Source: a virus. Taken from it: DNA of 34,676 bases. The position numbers were made by a program, and so were the translations under genes. A model generated the notes under the pieces. That model saw only the letters and a program-made list of their open reading frames with translations, was not told where the DNA came from and did no database searches. The first letter of the stretch is position 1, and every line of letters starts with the position of its first letter. Shown in pieces: positions 7,173 through 15,894 of the stretch. The stretch is from positions 1 to 34,676 of the IMG/VR virus record IMGVR_UViG_3300030060_003698; one strand, 5' to 3'.

Positions 7173-10100
7173 ATGACCTTACCATCAAATGTTGCTGCTG
7201 ATGCAAGTATAAATTACAACAAAAGTGTTAGCGAACCTGGTCAAACAAATATAAGAATAGTTGATTCTGAATTAAAAGATGGTGAAGTAGGCTCTAGACA
7301 ATTTATTACTTTAGTTGATGTTATTTCAGAGGGAGAAATAGCAGGTTTTCCATCTGCTCTAGATGCTGGATTCACCCCTGGAACTCATGCTTATAATGTT
7401 GCATCATTAAAAGACATATTTTTAAATAATACACAAATTTTAAAAGGATCAGCACCAAGTACAAACCCTGAAGATTCTGATTTTAATTTTGGTAGTTCTC
7501 AAGCAAATAGACCTTACAAAATATCTCGCATAGGTACAGCAAATCAAACTAAAATACAAGGTTTGACTGAAACAGAAAGAGATAGGCAAATATCGGCAAA
7601 TGTTACTTTTACAACTCCACAAACAGTAACAATTACAGATACATCTACTGAAGGAATCAGAGTAACAATAGGTTTTCCTGGATTACAAAAATTTGAAGAT
7701 GATGGCAATATATCTGGAGTTAATGTTAAATATAAAATACAAGTTGCGGATCAAGCTTCAAATGTTTTAAAAATAATAGTACCTGCTAGTTCAATAGATT
7801 CTAGTACTCACGATCCAGAAAAAACAGTATCAGGTGGTGAAGTTGATGGTAAAAGCACCTCAGCATATTTTAAAGATCATATAATAATTTTACCTGAAAC
7901 TTTACAGACTTCTGATTTCCCTTTAACTGTTACTGTTTCAAGACTTTCAGCAGATAGTACAGATACTAAAGTTATTGATACTTTTGAGTTAACTTCTATT
8001 ACTGAATTAGTTTTTGATCCAAATAATTTTCCAAATACTGCCGTAAATGCTATACGTTTTGACGCTGAAGTATTCAGATCTATACCAACACGCACATATA
8101 GAGTTAGAGGGCGTAAAATTGCTATACCTCATAATGCAACGGTAAGAACAAATGGCTCTTTGTCGTTCTCTGGAACTTTCAATGGCACGTTAAAAACGGA
8201 CGGTAGCGGTAATATTCAAAAAGAATATTGTAGCGATCCAGCTTGGGTTTTATATGACTTACTGACTGAATCTAGAGCAGGATTTGGAGATTTTGTCGAT
8301 GGAACGCAGATAGATAAATACGCTTTTTATAATGCTTCAGTTTATAATTCAGAACTAATAAGTGATGGACTAGGGGGAACATCGCCTAGATTTGGATGTA
8401 ATATTGTTATTCAAAATGAGACTGAAGCTTATACTTTATTGAATAAAATAGCTTCAATAATGAGAGCTACTTTATATCTTGATAATGGTTCTATATCATT
8501 AAGTCAAGATAGACCGACTGCAAGCACATATTTTTTCTCCTATGCAAATATTTTAGAAGGTGGTTTTGTTTATACAGGGGCTAGTCAAAGAACAAAAGAT
8601 ACAATTATAAATGTTAAATATTTTGATAATAATACCCGTCAATATGACTATGAAACAGTAGAAGATACAGCAGCAAATCAAAGTAAATACGGTGTCGTAG
8701 TAAGAACTATTGAAGCAATTGGATGTAGTGACAGAGCACAAGCTCGAAGAATGGGTTTATGGCATCTTTACACTCAAAATAATGAGACTGAAACAGTTGC
8801 ATTTGCAACTACAGCAGATGCAGCAACATTGATAAGACCAGGGGCAATAATTTCTATAAGCGATCCAACGAGAAATTCAGTTAGAAGATCAGGTCGTATT
8901 AATACTGCTACAACAACTGTTGTAACTGTAGATAACACAACAGACTTGCCAACTGAAAAAGCTACTGGAGATAAGCTATCAGTAATCTTATCCGATGGAT
9001 CGTTAGAAGTAGGTGTAATTTCTGATATAACTGGATCTGCGATTACAGTTAATAGCGTTACAAGAGCAGATGGAACCACTAACACTTCTTTCACTTCTGC
9101 ACCGCCTAATAACAGCATTTGGTTATTTGAAAGAGCAACAACAGCGATAGAAGATTATAGAGTCCTATCAGTTAAAGAGGAAAATAATAGATACACAATT
9201 ACAGCTATAGTTCATAATTCTACTAAATATGAATTTATAGAAGATGGAAAGGCTTTAACTATACCAGTTATTACAAATTTAATAGAGTTAAAAGATCCAC
9301 CAATTAACCTAAGTGCGGAAGAAAGAATCATTGTCTTAGGAAATAGAGCAGTAAGTAAAGTAATTTTATCTTGGCAACCTAGGGCTGGTGTTACACAGTA
9401 TTCTGTAAAATACACATTTAACGATGGAAATATAGTTACAAGAATAGTTACAAGCCCTGATTTTGAAATATTTGATAGTGAATTGGGTACGTACAAATTT
9501 GATGTTTATAGCTACAACTCTGTTGGTGAGCCAAGTACTGAACCATCTACCTTAACATTTCTTGCTCAAGGTAAAACGGCAGTCCCACTTGATCCTCAAA
9601 ACTTAACTACTGAACCCGTTTCAGAAAATTTTATAAGATTAAGATTTGATCCATCTACTGATGTTGACGTAACTCATGGAGGCAATGTAGTTGTAAGACA
9701 TACTTCCGATACAACAACCAATGCTACTTTTCAAAACTCTACTGAAATAATTCCAAGATTGCCAGGTAACGTAAGTGAAACACTCGTTCCAGCTTTAACT
9801 GGAACTTACAGTATAAAATTTCTTGATGACACTGGTAATCTCTCAACTAATGCTGCAAAAATTATTGTAACTAAACCAAATCCACAGCCACATCAAATAA
9901 TACAGACAAAAAGAGAGGATCCTGCATTTACAGGAAAAAAAGTACGAACAGCTTTTAGTGACGAATTTAATGGATTAGTTTTAGATGGAACAGAATTTTT
10001 TGATAATGTTACGAGTGTAGGTTCAAGTCCTACAGAAGGTCTTACAAACTTTGACTTACTTTATGGTACGACACCATTACAATTCCGTGGGGGTGCTGCA

Positions 10101-11207
10101 CATCTTGGATTTTATACTTTTACAGATGATTTAGATTTGGAATCTGTATTTAACTTATCTCTAGAAAGACATTTTAAAACAGCAGCACTAAACATATCTA
10201 ACATTTGGGATTCAAGATTAACACTTGTAAATGATATGCCAGATTGGGATGGTACGTTAGCAGAAGATGTAAACGCAAAATTACTCGTAGCCACAACTCA
10301 AGGTGTACCTTCAACTACTTTAAATGCTTCTTATGCTCAATCACAAGATAAAATTACAATTACTAAAACAGGGCACGGAGCCAATGTAAATGATCAAATA
10401 TTGTGTGATTTTTCACAGGGAAATGCAGTTAATGGTTTATTAAAAGTTACATCTGTTACTAACGACAATATAGTAGTTGTTGAAGCTGTGAGAGTAATAG
10501 CCCAATATACAATTTTAGACGCATCAACAGGAGCAATAAGATTTTTTACACAAGGAAATCATGGAGGTTTATCTGTGGGCGATACAGTTAGATTAGTCAC
10601 TTTAACAGGTCAATTAGTATCTGGAGAGTATGTAGTAGGCAGTACTTTACCGTTAAATACTGTCGAAATTACAACATCGAGTAATAATGTTGTTACAGGA
10701 GGTGCTCTTGAATTTGTAAGGATAAAGGATTCTTCAGGTAATAATGTAACAACAAGCGGTAATTGTACTATTTCGGCTCCCTTTAGTCCTTTCAATACTT
10801 TTGCTAATGGAGAATATTCTGCAAGAGGTTTTAGATTTAGGGCAGAGTTAACTACTAATGATTCAGACCAAAATATTGAAATAGACGAATTAGGTTACAC
10901 TGCGAGTATTAAAAGAAGAACTGAAACTGTCAATACAGTTATAGCAAGTCAATGTGGCACTACAAGTTCAGCTAAAACAGTTACCTTTGGTAATCCTTTT
11001 TTCACAGGAACTTCTGTAATAAACTCTTCGACTACAGCATTTCTTCCAACAATAGGTATTACTCTTGAAGGTGCGGTATCAGGTGACTATTTTAAAATTA
11101 CTTCTATAACAGGTACGCAGTTTGTAATAGAAACGAGAGACTCAAGTAATGCTTTTAAAGATTTAAGTTTTAAATACACTGCTATTGGATTTGGTAAAGG
11201 CGTGTAA
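7173..11207 (+). CDS. Tail tip / host specificity protein J-like
   Basis: 1344 aa, the largest protein here. The N-terminal half carries gpJ hallmarks: QFITLVDVISEGEIAGFP (about 44-61), DIFLNNTQIL, YRVRGRKIAIPHNA (about 308), DPAWVLYDLLTESRAGFG (about 353) and later SDRAQARRMGLWHLYTQNNE. Residues about 700-800 (VILSWQPRAGVTQYSVKY ... YKFDVYSYNSVGEPS) resemble a fibronectin type III domain. The C-terminal third is Thr/Ser-rich and beta-like and is the likely receptor-facing part. It starts 2 bases after the gpK/gpI stop. It would build the central tip and contact the host surface. Confidence 0.9.
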   Translation: MTLPSNVAADASINYNKSVSEPGQTNIRIVDSELKDGEVGSRQFITLVDVISEGEIAGFPSALDAGFTPGTHAYNVASLKDIFLNNTQILKGSAPSTNPEDSDFNFGSSQANRPYKISRIGTANQTKIQGLTETERDRQISANVTFTTPQTVTITDTSTEGIRVTIGFPGLQKFEDDGNISGVNVKYKIQVADQASNVLKIIVPASSIDSSTHDPEKTVSGGEVDGKSTSAYFKDHIIILPETLQTSDFPLTVTVSRLSADSTDTKVIDTFELTSITELVFDPNNFPNTAVNAIRFDAEVFRSIPTRTYRVRGRKIAIPHNATVRTNGSLSFSGTFNGTLKTDGSGNIQKEYCSDPAWVLYDLLTESRAGFGDFVDGTQIDKYAFYNASVYNSELISDGLGGTSPRFGCNIVIQNETEAYTLLNKIASIMRATLYLDNGSISLSQDRPTASTYFFSYANILEGGFVYTGASQRTKDTIINVKYFDNNTRQYDYETVEDTAANQSKYGVVVRTIEAIGCSDRAQARRMGLWHLYTQNNETETVAFATTADAATLIRPGAIISISDPTRNSVRRSGRINTATTTVVTVDNTTDLPTEKATGDKLSVILSDGSLEVGVISDITGSAITVNSVTRADGTTNTSFTSAPPNNSIWLFERATTAIEDYRVLSVKEENNRYTITAIVHNSTKYEFIEDGKALTIPVITNLIELKDPPINLSAEERIIVLGNRAVSKVILSWQPRAGVTQYSVKYTFNDGNIVTRIVTSPDFEIFDSELGTYKFDVYSYNSVGEPSTEPSTLTFLAQGKTAVPLDPQNLTTEPVSENFIRLRFDPSTDVDVTHGGNVVVRHTSDTTTNATFQNSTEIIPRLPGNVSETLVPALTGTYSIKFLDDTGNLSTNAAKIIVTKPNPQPHQIIQTKREDPAFTGKKVRTAFSDEFNGLVLDGTEFFDNVTSVGSSPTEGLTNFDLLYGTTPLQFRGGAAHLGFYTFTDDLDLESVFNLSLERHFKTAALNISNIWDSRLTLVNDMPDWDGTLAEDVNAKLLVATTQGVPSTTLNASYAQSQDKITITKTGHGANVNDQILCDFSQGNAVNGLLKVTSVTNDNIVVVEAVRVIAQYTILDASTGAIRFFTQGNHGGLSVGDTVRLVTLTGQLVSGEYVVGSTLPLNTVEITTSSNNVVTGGALEFVRIKDSSGNNVTTSGNCTISAPFSPFNTFANGEYSARGFRFRAELTTNDSDQNIEIDELGYTASIKRRTETVNTVIASQCGTTSSAKTVTFGNPFFTGTSVINSSTTAFLPTIGITLEGAVSGDYFKITSITGTQFVIETRDSSNAFKDLSFKYTAIGFGKGV

Positions 11208-11263
11208 ATGTGCTTTATTTTCTTTTATAAGCTATTCTATAACTATTGAAATACTTCTAAACC

Positions 11264-12628
11264 ATGAGCCAAAATGATTTTGTAATTGATAATGGTACAG
11301 GATTTGCTGTAAGAGAAGATATTGAAGATGCGTTTCAAGCATTAGCAGGTTTTAATAGTGGCTCAAGTGAGCCTAGTACTAAATATACATATATGTTTTG
11401 GGCTGATACGGGAAGTAGTCCTTCTGTTATGAAAATATGGTCTGGATCGGCATGGATAGAGCTATTTCAACTTGATGGTACGATAACGCTAGAAGATGGT
11501 ACTAATTCCGCACCAGGTTTGGCCTTTAGATCAGACCTAAATACTGGTTTAGCTAGATTAGGTGCAGATAAAATGTCATTAATAACTGGAGGTAGTAATA
11601 GATTAGTTATTGATGCAAATGGTTTGATTGGCATGGGTGTTGACGATCCAACAACCTTTAGTGCGGATGCCGATAATTTAGTTGTAGCTGGTAGTGCTGC
11701 TGCTGGTATCACAATAAAATCTTCAACATCAACAACTGGAAATCTTTTTTTTGCAGATGGAACCTCAGGTAATGAAAGATTTAGAGGGTATGTATTATAC
11801 GAACACAATAATGATAAATTAGTTTTTGGATCGCAAGGTACAGCAATCATATCTGCACAATATAATCCAAGTGACCTAGATCAAGTAAGGGTCGGGATAG
11901 GGCATACAGCACCAGACCAGCCTCTTCATGTAAAAACAGAAGGGGAAATAATGATAAAAGGTGAATCAACAGACAACGCTAATGCTTATGTTCAATTAGT
12001 TAATACAAATTCAGATGGAGCTTTTATAGGTTCTGAATTTTTAACAAGTGAAAGTGCAGGGATGAAGGATAATTTGAGTTTTTACGTTGATAATACCTCT
12101 GCTCAAGCAACTAGATTCATGCGGTTAAATTCCACTCATTTAGAAATGTTAAATGGTGCAAACATAAAACTCCCTGCCCTTTCTGGTATTGACTTTAGTG
12201 CTGATGGTAATACCAGTGGAGCGACTAGTGAACTATTTGATGATTATGAGCAAGGAACTTTTACGCCTGCAATGAATCAAGGTATTAATGTTAGCTCTTA
12301 TAGTCAACAACATGGGTTTTATGTAAAAGTAGGTAATCTTGTACAAGTATCATTTAGAATCAGGCTAAGTGGAAGCGGAAGTAGCAATCATATAAGATTT
12401 CAAGGATTACCAATCAATTCAGCTAATTTAACTGGTTATAGTTCAGGTGGAATTGTAACCTACACAAGTGTTCCTGGTGTAAGTGGTAGTGGAACAATAT
12501 CAGTTTGGATGGGTGGTAACAGTAGCCTTTGTGAACTATATAAAAATGGTAATACATCGGTTGTTACTGGTTCTGGTGGATTTACTGACAAAGAATTTTA
12601 TGTAGTTATTACTTATAAATCTGATTAG
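11264..12628 (+). CDS. Tail fibre protein
   Basis: 454 aa. The N-terminus NGTGFAVREDIEDAFQALAG ... SSEPSTKYTYMFWADTGS is the pattern of a short attachment domain frequent in marine phage fibres. The middle has repeated 'DG(T)xS(A)PGLAF ... NTGLxRxGxDxMSLxTGG ... IDxxGxIGMGxDDP' segments, and the C-terminus has LFDDYEQGTFTPAMNQG followed by YVKVGNLVQVSFRI, both common in phage fibre and tip proteins. It is separated from gpJ by 56 AT-rich bases, which may hold its own promoter, though none is convincing. Likely role: side or tip fibre for receptor binding. Confidence 0.8.
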   Translation: MSQNDFVIDNGTGFAVREDIEDAFQALAGFNSGSSEPSTKYTYMFWADTGSSPSVMKIWSGSAWIELFQLDGTITLEDGTNSAPGLAFRSDLNTGLARLGADKMSLITGGSNRLVIDANGLIGMGVDDPTTFSADADNLVVAGSAAAGITIKSSTSTTGNLFFADGTSGNERFRGYVLYEHNNDKLVFGSQGTAIISAQYNPSDLDQVRVGIGHTAPDQPLHVKTEGEIMIKGESTDNANAYVQLVNTNSDGAFIGSEFLTSESAGMKDNLSFYVDNTSAQATRFMRLNSTHLEMLNGANIKLPALSGIDFSADGNTSGATSELFDDYEQGTFTPAMNQGINVSSYSQQHGFYVKVGNLVQVSFRIRLSGSGSSNHIRFQGLPINSANLTGYSSGGIVTYTSVPGVSGSGTISVWMGGNSSLCELYKNGNTSVVTGSGGFTDKEFYVVITYKSD

Positions 12629-12684
12629 ACCGAGCTACGTCTTTAAACTAAGCCTAAACCTGTTTTAATCGGAGATTAATCCTA

Positions 12685-13005
12685 ATGGCACTTACAGAGT
12701 CAATTGAATACGACAAAATAGAGGTCACAGGCACATATAAAGCGGTGCAAGTTCGCAAAGCAACAGTCATCAGAAAAGATGATGTTGAAATTACAAGGTC
12801 ATTTCATAGATATGTACTTCAAGCTGGATCTTTAGATGATTCTGACAATTTTGTGGATAATCCATTAGATAAAGAATATGATGGAGTAACTGCAATACCA
12901 GATGAAGTAAAAAATATATGTAATGCAGTTTGGACTACTGATGTAAAAAATGCATACAAAGCATTTTTAATTGCTGATAAAGCAAACCGACCTGTTGGAG
13001 TTTAA
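12685..13005 (+). CDS. Small conserved tail-region protein, unknown function
   Basis: 106 aa. The opening MALTESIEYDKIEVTGTYK followed by VQVRKATVIRKDDVEITRSF resembles, from memory, small proteins encoded next to tail fibres in many marine phages. No catalytic motif, signal peptide or membrane segment. A good purine-rich site (ggag) lies about 10 bases upstream of the ATG. It is followed 3 bases later by a small coiled-coil gene. A structural or fibre-associated role is suggested only by position. Confidence 0.7.
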   Translation: MALTESIEYDKIEVTGTYKAVQVRKATVIRKDDVEITRSFHRYVLQAGSLDDSDNFVDNPLDKEYDGVTAIPDEVKNICNAVWTTDVKNAYKAFLIADKANRPVGV

Positions 13006-13008
13006 ATT

Positions 13009-13206
13009 ATGTCAAAAAATCAAAAACGAATCGACCAACTGAATAAAGAAAAGTTAGAAGCTGTTGAAGAACATAATAAAATTATAGATAAAATTGAAGA
13101 ATTAAATCTTGCAAAACAAGCATTTAAAATGAAAGCTTTTTCATGCGAAGAAAGAGTAAAAGAACTTCAACAGCAAAGTTTAGAACAGGCTGTTGATATT
13201 AATTAA
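13009..13206 (+). CDS. Small coiled-coil protein
   Basis: 65 aa, almost entirely helical and charged (RIDQLNKEKLEAVEEHNKII, then KVEELN-type heptads), so probably a coiled coil. It has two Cys-free heptad blocks and one cysteine near the middle. The gene begins 3 bases after the preceding stop, so it is co-expressed with the fibre-region genes. No specific function can be assigned. Confidence 0.65.
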   Translation: MSKNQKRIDQLNKEKLEAVEEHNKIIDKIEELNLAKQAFKMKAFSCEERVKELQQQSLEQAVDIN

Positions 13207-13330
13207 CTTTTTCTATTTGTCTAGTCATCATCCCACCTATAAGGTATAAAGGCCCAAGGGTGGGAATTATTATCAACATTGATATAATAAGCCCATGACT
13301 AATTGCCCTGATTATTGCCTGTTGAATCAT
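13199..13330 (-). CDS. Possible 43-aa membrane peptide on the opposite strand
   Basis: The minus frame from ATG at 13330 to TAA at 13199 encodes MIQQAIIRAISHGL, then a hydrophobic core with IIISMLIII-type and LGPLYLIGGMM segments, then the charged end TRQIEKVN. It fills the otherwise empty gap between two plus-strand genes. Its ATG shares the palindrome CATG with the ATG of the gene at 13329. It looks like one or two membrane helices with charged flanks and could be a holin-like peptide. Against it: there is no Shine-Dalgarno, and an inverted repeat (TCCCACC 13231-13237 / GGTGGGA 13259-13265) lies inside, so the region could instead be an RNA structure. Confidence 0.4.
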   Translation of the reverse strand: MIQQAIIRAISHGLIISMLIIIPTLGPLYLIGGMMTRQIEKVN

Positions 13331-13559
13331 GTTTCAAAAAATAGCTAATGTTTTAAGTATTATCTCATTTATAATGGTAGCTTCCATGAGTGGTGGAGCG
13401 TATTTTGGTTACAAGTATGTAACTTCAGAACAGTTTAAATCAAGAGTTATGAATGAGATTCTTGGAAATGTTCAAGGAATGATGCCAAAAATATTAGAAA
13501 AAGAATTACCTGATGTTACAGGAGAATCATTACCAATACCAAAAGGATTAGGAATTTGA
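13329..13559 (+). CDS. Small membrane protein with one N-terminal helix
   Basis: 76 aa. One clear transmembrane segment (residues about 8-29, VLSIISFIMVASMSGGAYFG) is followed by a soluble tail (SEQFKSRVMNEILGNVQGMM, then Pro-rich LPIPKGLGI). It resembles, from memory, small proteins of cyanophage tail/accessory regions; no function is known to me. Candidates are a lysis accessory protein or a virion membrane-contact protein. It is followed by a zinc protein whose TTG start overlaps its stop. Confidence 0.65.
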   Translation: MFQKIANVLSIISFIMVASMSGGAYFGYKYVTSEQFKSRVMNEILGNVQGMMPKILEKELPDVTGESLPIPKGLGI

Positions 13560-13723
13560 ACTGTTGGCATTGCAAAACTGAACTTATCTGGGGTGGAGAT
13601 CATAGCTTAGATGAAGAAGATTATCCATTAAGATCTGGAGAGTACAGCATGATAACTAATTTATCCTGTCCTAAATGTAATTCTTTTGTAGAAGTTTACC
13701 TTCCTAGAAATGCCTACGATTGA
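13556..13723 (+). CDS. 55-aa zinc-finger protein, TTG start
   Basis: TTG at 13556-13558 overlaps the previous stop (TTGA), with ggattagga just upstream as a ribosome site. The product reads NCWHCKTELIWGGDH, then NLSCPKCNSFVEVYLP, so two CxxC pairs about 35 residues apart form a four-Cys zinc site. The frame ends at TGA 13721-13723 and overlaps the next gene by 14 bases. It is easily missed because of its size and start codon, but the Cys pairs and tight fit between two genes make it real. Similar short zinc proteins occur in cyanophages (from memory). Role unknown; nucleic-acid or protein binding is likely. Confidence 0.75.
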   Translation: MNCWHCKTELIWGGDHSLDEEDYPLRSGEYSMITNLSCPKCNSFVEVYLPRNAYD

Positions 13724-14345
13724 AATACCTGATATAAGTATTCCTGAGATATACATTCCAGACGTTCCAGAAAATTATACTCCTCATTATTTAACTATTA
13801 CAAAGCCACCAGATATTGATGTTCCTGGCTGTACTTATCAACATCGTGATATAAAAAATACTGGTAATCGTAATTTATTGTTGGAAGATCCAAATGGTGT
13901 ATTTACAACGTGTGATTTTCCGTTCCCTAGTTTTATTCCTCTTGACTATACACCTGAGAATCTTGTCATTACAGAAGAAGCACCTGTCAATAATGAGCCA
14001 TCGCCCTTACCAGAAACAGAGCAGCCAGATATTCCTCCACTACCTGATCCTCCCCCACCAGATTTTTCACCCTGCCCTGGTAAAAATGACCAAAGAGTAG
14101 GAGATTTTCGTAACGATAAAAAGCTAGAACGTGTTATCGGGCATGAAAGAGGGCAAGATGGGAGTGAGTGCATAACTCTTTATGAAACAGTTGAGTGGAA
14201 AGAACAATACATTCCATCTGCTCCACAGTTTGTTGGGGTTTTTAGCCTTGCTCTGGTTGGTGCTTCTGCTCCATTGGTGCTTCAGCTTGTACGTCCAATA
14301 GTTAAGCAAGCTGTTACCAAATTAACTAAAAAGAAGGTAAAATAA
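13710..14345 (+). CDS. Proline-rich protein with C-terminal membrane helix
   Basis: 211 aa. The first 150 residues are rich in Pro, Ile and Asp (IPDISIPEIYIPDVPENYTP) and include a run of prolines around 117-125. Residues about 177-200 (FVGVFSLALVGASAPLVLQL) form one hydrophobic segment, followed by a Lys-rich end (KQAVTKLTKKKVK) that would stay in the cytoplasm. The architecture suggests a tail-anchored protein spanning the periplasm with an extended Pro-rich rod, somewhat like a spanin, although spanins normally have an N-terminal anchor. A virion role is also possible. It is the last plus-strand gene before the minus-strand island. Confidence 0.6.
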   Translation: MPTIEIPDISIPEIYIPDVPENYTPHYLTITKPPDIDVPGCTYQHRDIKNTGNRNLLLEDPNGVFTTCDFPFPSFIPLDYTPENLVITEEAPVNNEPSPLPETEQPDIPPLPDPPPPDFSPCPGKNDQRVGDFRNDKKLERVIGHERGQDGSECITLYETVEWKEQYIPSAPQFVGVFSLALVGASAPLVLQLVRPIVKQAVTKLTKKKVK

Positions 14346-14351
14346 TAATCC

Positions 14352-14383
14352 GTAGATGAGTTTTATACCCGTGACTTATCTAC
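14352..14383. terminator. Hairpin between convergent genes
   Basis: GTAGATGAG (14352-14360) pairs with CTTATCTAC (14375-14383) with one G-U pair and a 14-nt loop. It lies between the plus-strand stop at 14345 and the minus-strand stop at 14380. It lacks a long T run on either side, so it is a weak terminator candidate. Confidence 0.4.
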
Positions 14384-15126
14384 TGTAATTTGTGAGTATG
14401 TGGGATAACTTGATTTGGTGGAATATTAACAACAATATCTTCACAAGTAATAGCACTAGGAGTATTAGGTTTGAAGGTAACTCCATCTTTTGCCATCTTT
14501 GCACACATTTCCAAACGATATAAACTGATTTCCATTTTAGTTTTCTTTATCAGTAGCCTCTGAGCTTCAATATTTACTTGGGTCGCTTCATGGCAAAGTG
14601 CTGGTGACTTCCCTAGCGGAATATTAAATTGAGCAGATATTCCATAATTTAAATTAAAATTATCTTTTTCAAATCTTGGTATTTCAGAGTAGTACTTTAT
14701 CTCTCCAGTATCTTCGTCATAGATGGGTGTCCTAGTAATGTATTTTTTGGGCCGTGCGAAAGACCAACTATCTGTTACATAAGGTGTAATTGTAAGGCTA
14801 GGAGAAGCACATACAATACCCTGACTCATTCTATAAGATGGCATAGCTGATGGAGTTATCATCGTTGCATTATTATTTACAACACCTTGAGCATTAGAAC
14901 TAGGACTTGCAACTGTTGTATTCGCCAAAACCCTTGCAGGGCAAAGGATTATAGCTATTGTCCAAAGGTAGTTGTAGTTTCTGTAGTTGTGCTTGTATTT
15001 ATTTGGCGAGTTATAGTTGTGGTCGTATCGAGTCCTGGAGTGATTAAAGTTTCTTGAAGAGAAAATGCTGCTCCATCGTTTACGATTCCCCAACGTGGTA
15101 TAGCTTCTAAGTTTGGTGAAGTCCAA
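14380..15126 (-). CDS. Exported protein of unknown function (true start uncertain)
   Basis: The open frame gives 248 aa from an ATG at 15126, but its first 56 residues (Tyr/Asn/Arg-rich) look like the out-of-frame shadow of the overlapping gene at 14955-15386. The convincing protein starts near residue 57: AIILCPARVLANTTV looks like the end of a signal peptide with an Ala-x-Ala-like cleavage site, followed by TRTPIYDEDTGEIKYYSEIP and FNLNYGISAQFNIPLG. In that region the only possible starts are non-standard; ATA at 14958 overlaps the upstream TAG as ATAG. The real protein is therefore about 192 aa, or is made by an unusual start or by readthrough coupling. The C-terminal half has helices and paired cysteines. 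Last gene of a four-gene minus-strand island of exported or membrane proteins. Confidence 0.6.
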   Translation of the reverse strand: MDFTKLRSYTTLGNRKRWSSIFSSRNFNHSRTRYDHNYNSPNKYKHNYRNYNYLWTIAIILCPARVLANTTVASPSSNAQGVVNNNATMITPSAMPSYRMSQGIVCASPSLTITPYVTDSWSFARPKKYITRTPIYDEDTGEIKYYSEIPRFEKDNFNLNYGISAQFNIPLGKSPALCHEATQVNIEAQRLLIKKTKMEISLYRLEMCAKMAKDGVTFKPNTPSAITCEDIVVNIPPNQVIPHTHKLQ

Positions 15127-15386
15127 CTAAAATTTACTCCCCCAACTGTTTGTTCATTCGTAGTCGTAGGAGTAGGGTTGATATATCCTGTTTCAGATTT
15201 GATATTATGTCCTGATGCTGAGTATGAGTATCCTGTCCGATATTGATGGCTCGTGATTGTTTCATTAATTATTGATTCAGATGTACTTGATGTTGTAGAA
15301 CTTCCTGTACGAAACTGCGGAACTACAGGAACAGCAAGTGTTCTTATAGGTAATGTTAATAAAACTAGCAGCCAAAGTCTAGTCAA
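14955..15386 (-). CDS. Exported Thr/Ser-rich protein
   Basis: 143 aa. N-terminus MTRLWLLVLLTLPIRTLAVP is a good signal peptide with cleavage after an Ala. The mature part is rich in Thr and Ser, with QFRTGSSTTSSTSESI early on and TTTTITRQINTSTTTETTTT near the end. A middle motif, GGVNFSWTSPNLEAIPRWGI, suggests beta structure. It overlaps the upstream gene by 8 bases and the downstream frame extensively. Low-complexity exported proteins made by a phage could modify the host surface, block superinfection or be virion parts; nothing here decides between these. Confidence 0.65.
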   Translation of the reverse strand: MTRLWLLVLLTLPIRTLAVPVVPQFRTGSSTTSSTSESIINETITSHQYRTGYSYSASGHNIKSETGYINPTPTTTNEQTVGGVNFSWTSPNLEAIPRWGIVNDGAAFSLQETLITPGLDTTTTITRQINTSTTTETTTTFGQ

Positions 15387-15894
15387 TCGTAATAGTGACT
15401 TTAGTAGATCCTATGCAAGACGTACCCGATCCACCTGCGGTACAGGTATGAACTCCTGATGATAATGACGTAAGAGCTAGATTCCCCGCAGTTCCTCCAG
15501 AAGCTACAGTTGTTGTTCCACCTAATACTGGTAATGCTGCAATACCACTAGAAGGGGTGACAGTAGATGGTGTGGCGTCACCCATTATTACCGATTCAGT
15601 TTTTGAGAAGGCCGAGCCACTTGAGGTTACTGTAGTATCTGTCTGAATCATAGCTGGTACTCCATTACTAAGGCTGCCAACATTGATTCCACCAATCTTT
15701 CCTGATGTTGTGGTGTCTCCTACAGTTACAGATGGGGTTATATTGTTCCCGCTTAACGAGTAGGTTGTACCAACTTTTTGGGTAGTTACGAAGGGCATAT
15801 CTACAGTTATCTGAGCAGATGTTACAAATTCTTGTTTAATATCTGCAAGTACAGGACTAGATGCCAGTAATAATAATGGAAGTAGCTTTTTCAT
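15379..15894 (-). CDS. Exported Ser/Thr/Gly-rich protein
   Basis: 171 aa. MKKLLPLLLLASSPVLADIK is a textbook signal peptide. The mature part is mostly small residues with beta-strand periodicity (YSLSGNNITPSVTVGDTTTS) and ends with a possible disulphide pair in HTCTAGGSGTSCIG. From memory this resembles a family found in cyanophage genomes near structural genes; its function is not known to me. It overlaps the membrane-protein gene upstream by 4 bases, so the island is one operon. Confidence 0.7.
   Translation of the reverse strand: MKKLLPLLLLASSPVLADIKQEFVTSAQITVDMPFVTTQKVGTTYSLSGNNITPSVTVGDTTTSGKIGGINVGSLSNGVPAMIQTDTTVTSSGSAFSKTESVIMGDATPSTVTPSSGIAALPVLGGTTTVASGGTAGNLALTSLSSGVHTCTAGGSGTSCIGSTKVTITID

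Noticed and set aside
8774-9118. Minus-strand frames inside the gpJ-like gene
   Set aside because: Val/Ser/Leu-rich shadows of a clear 1344-aa coding frame; several occur along the same gene.
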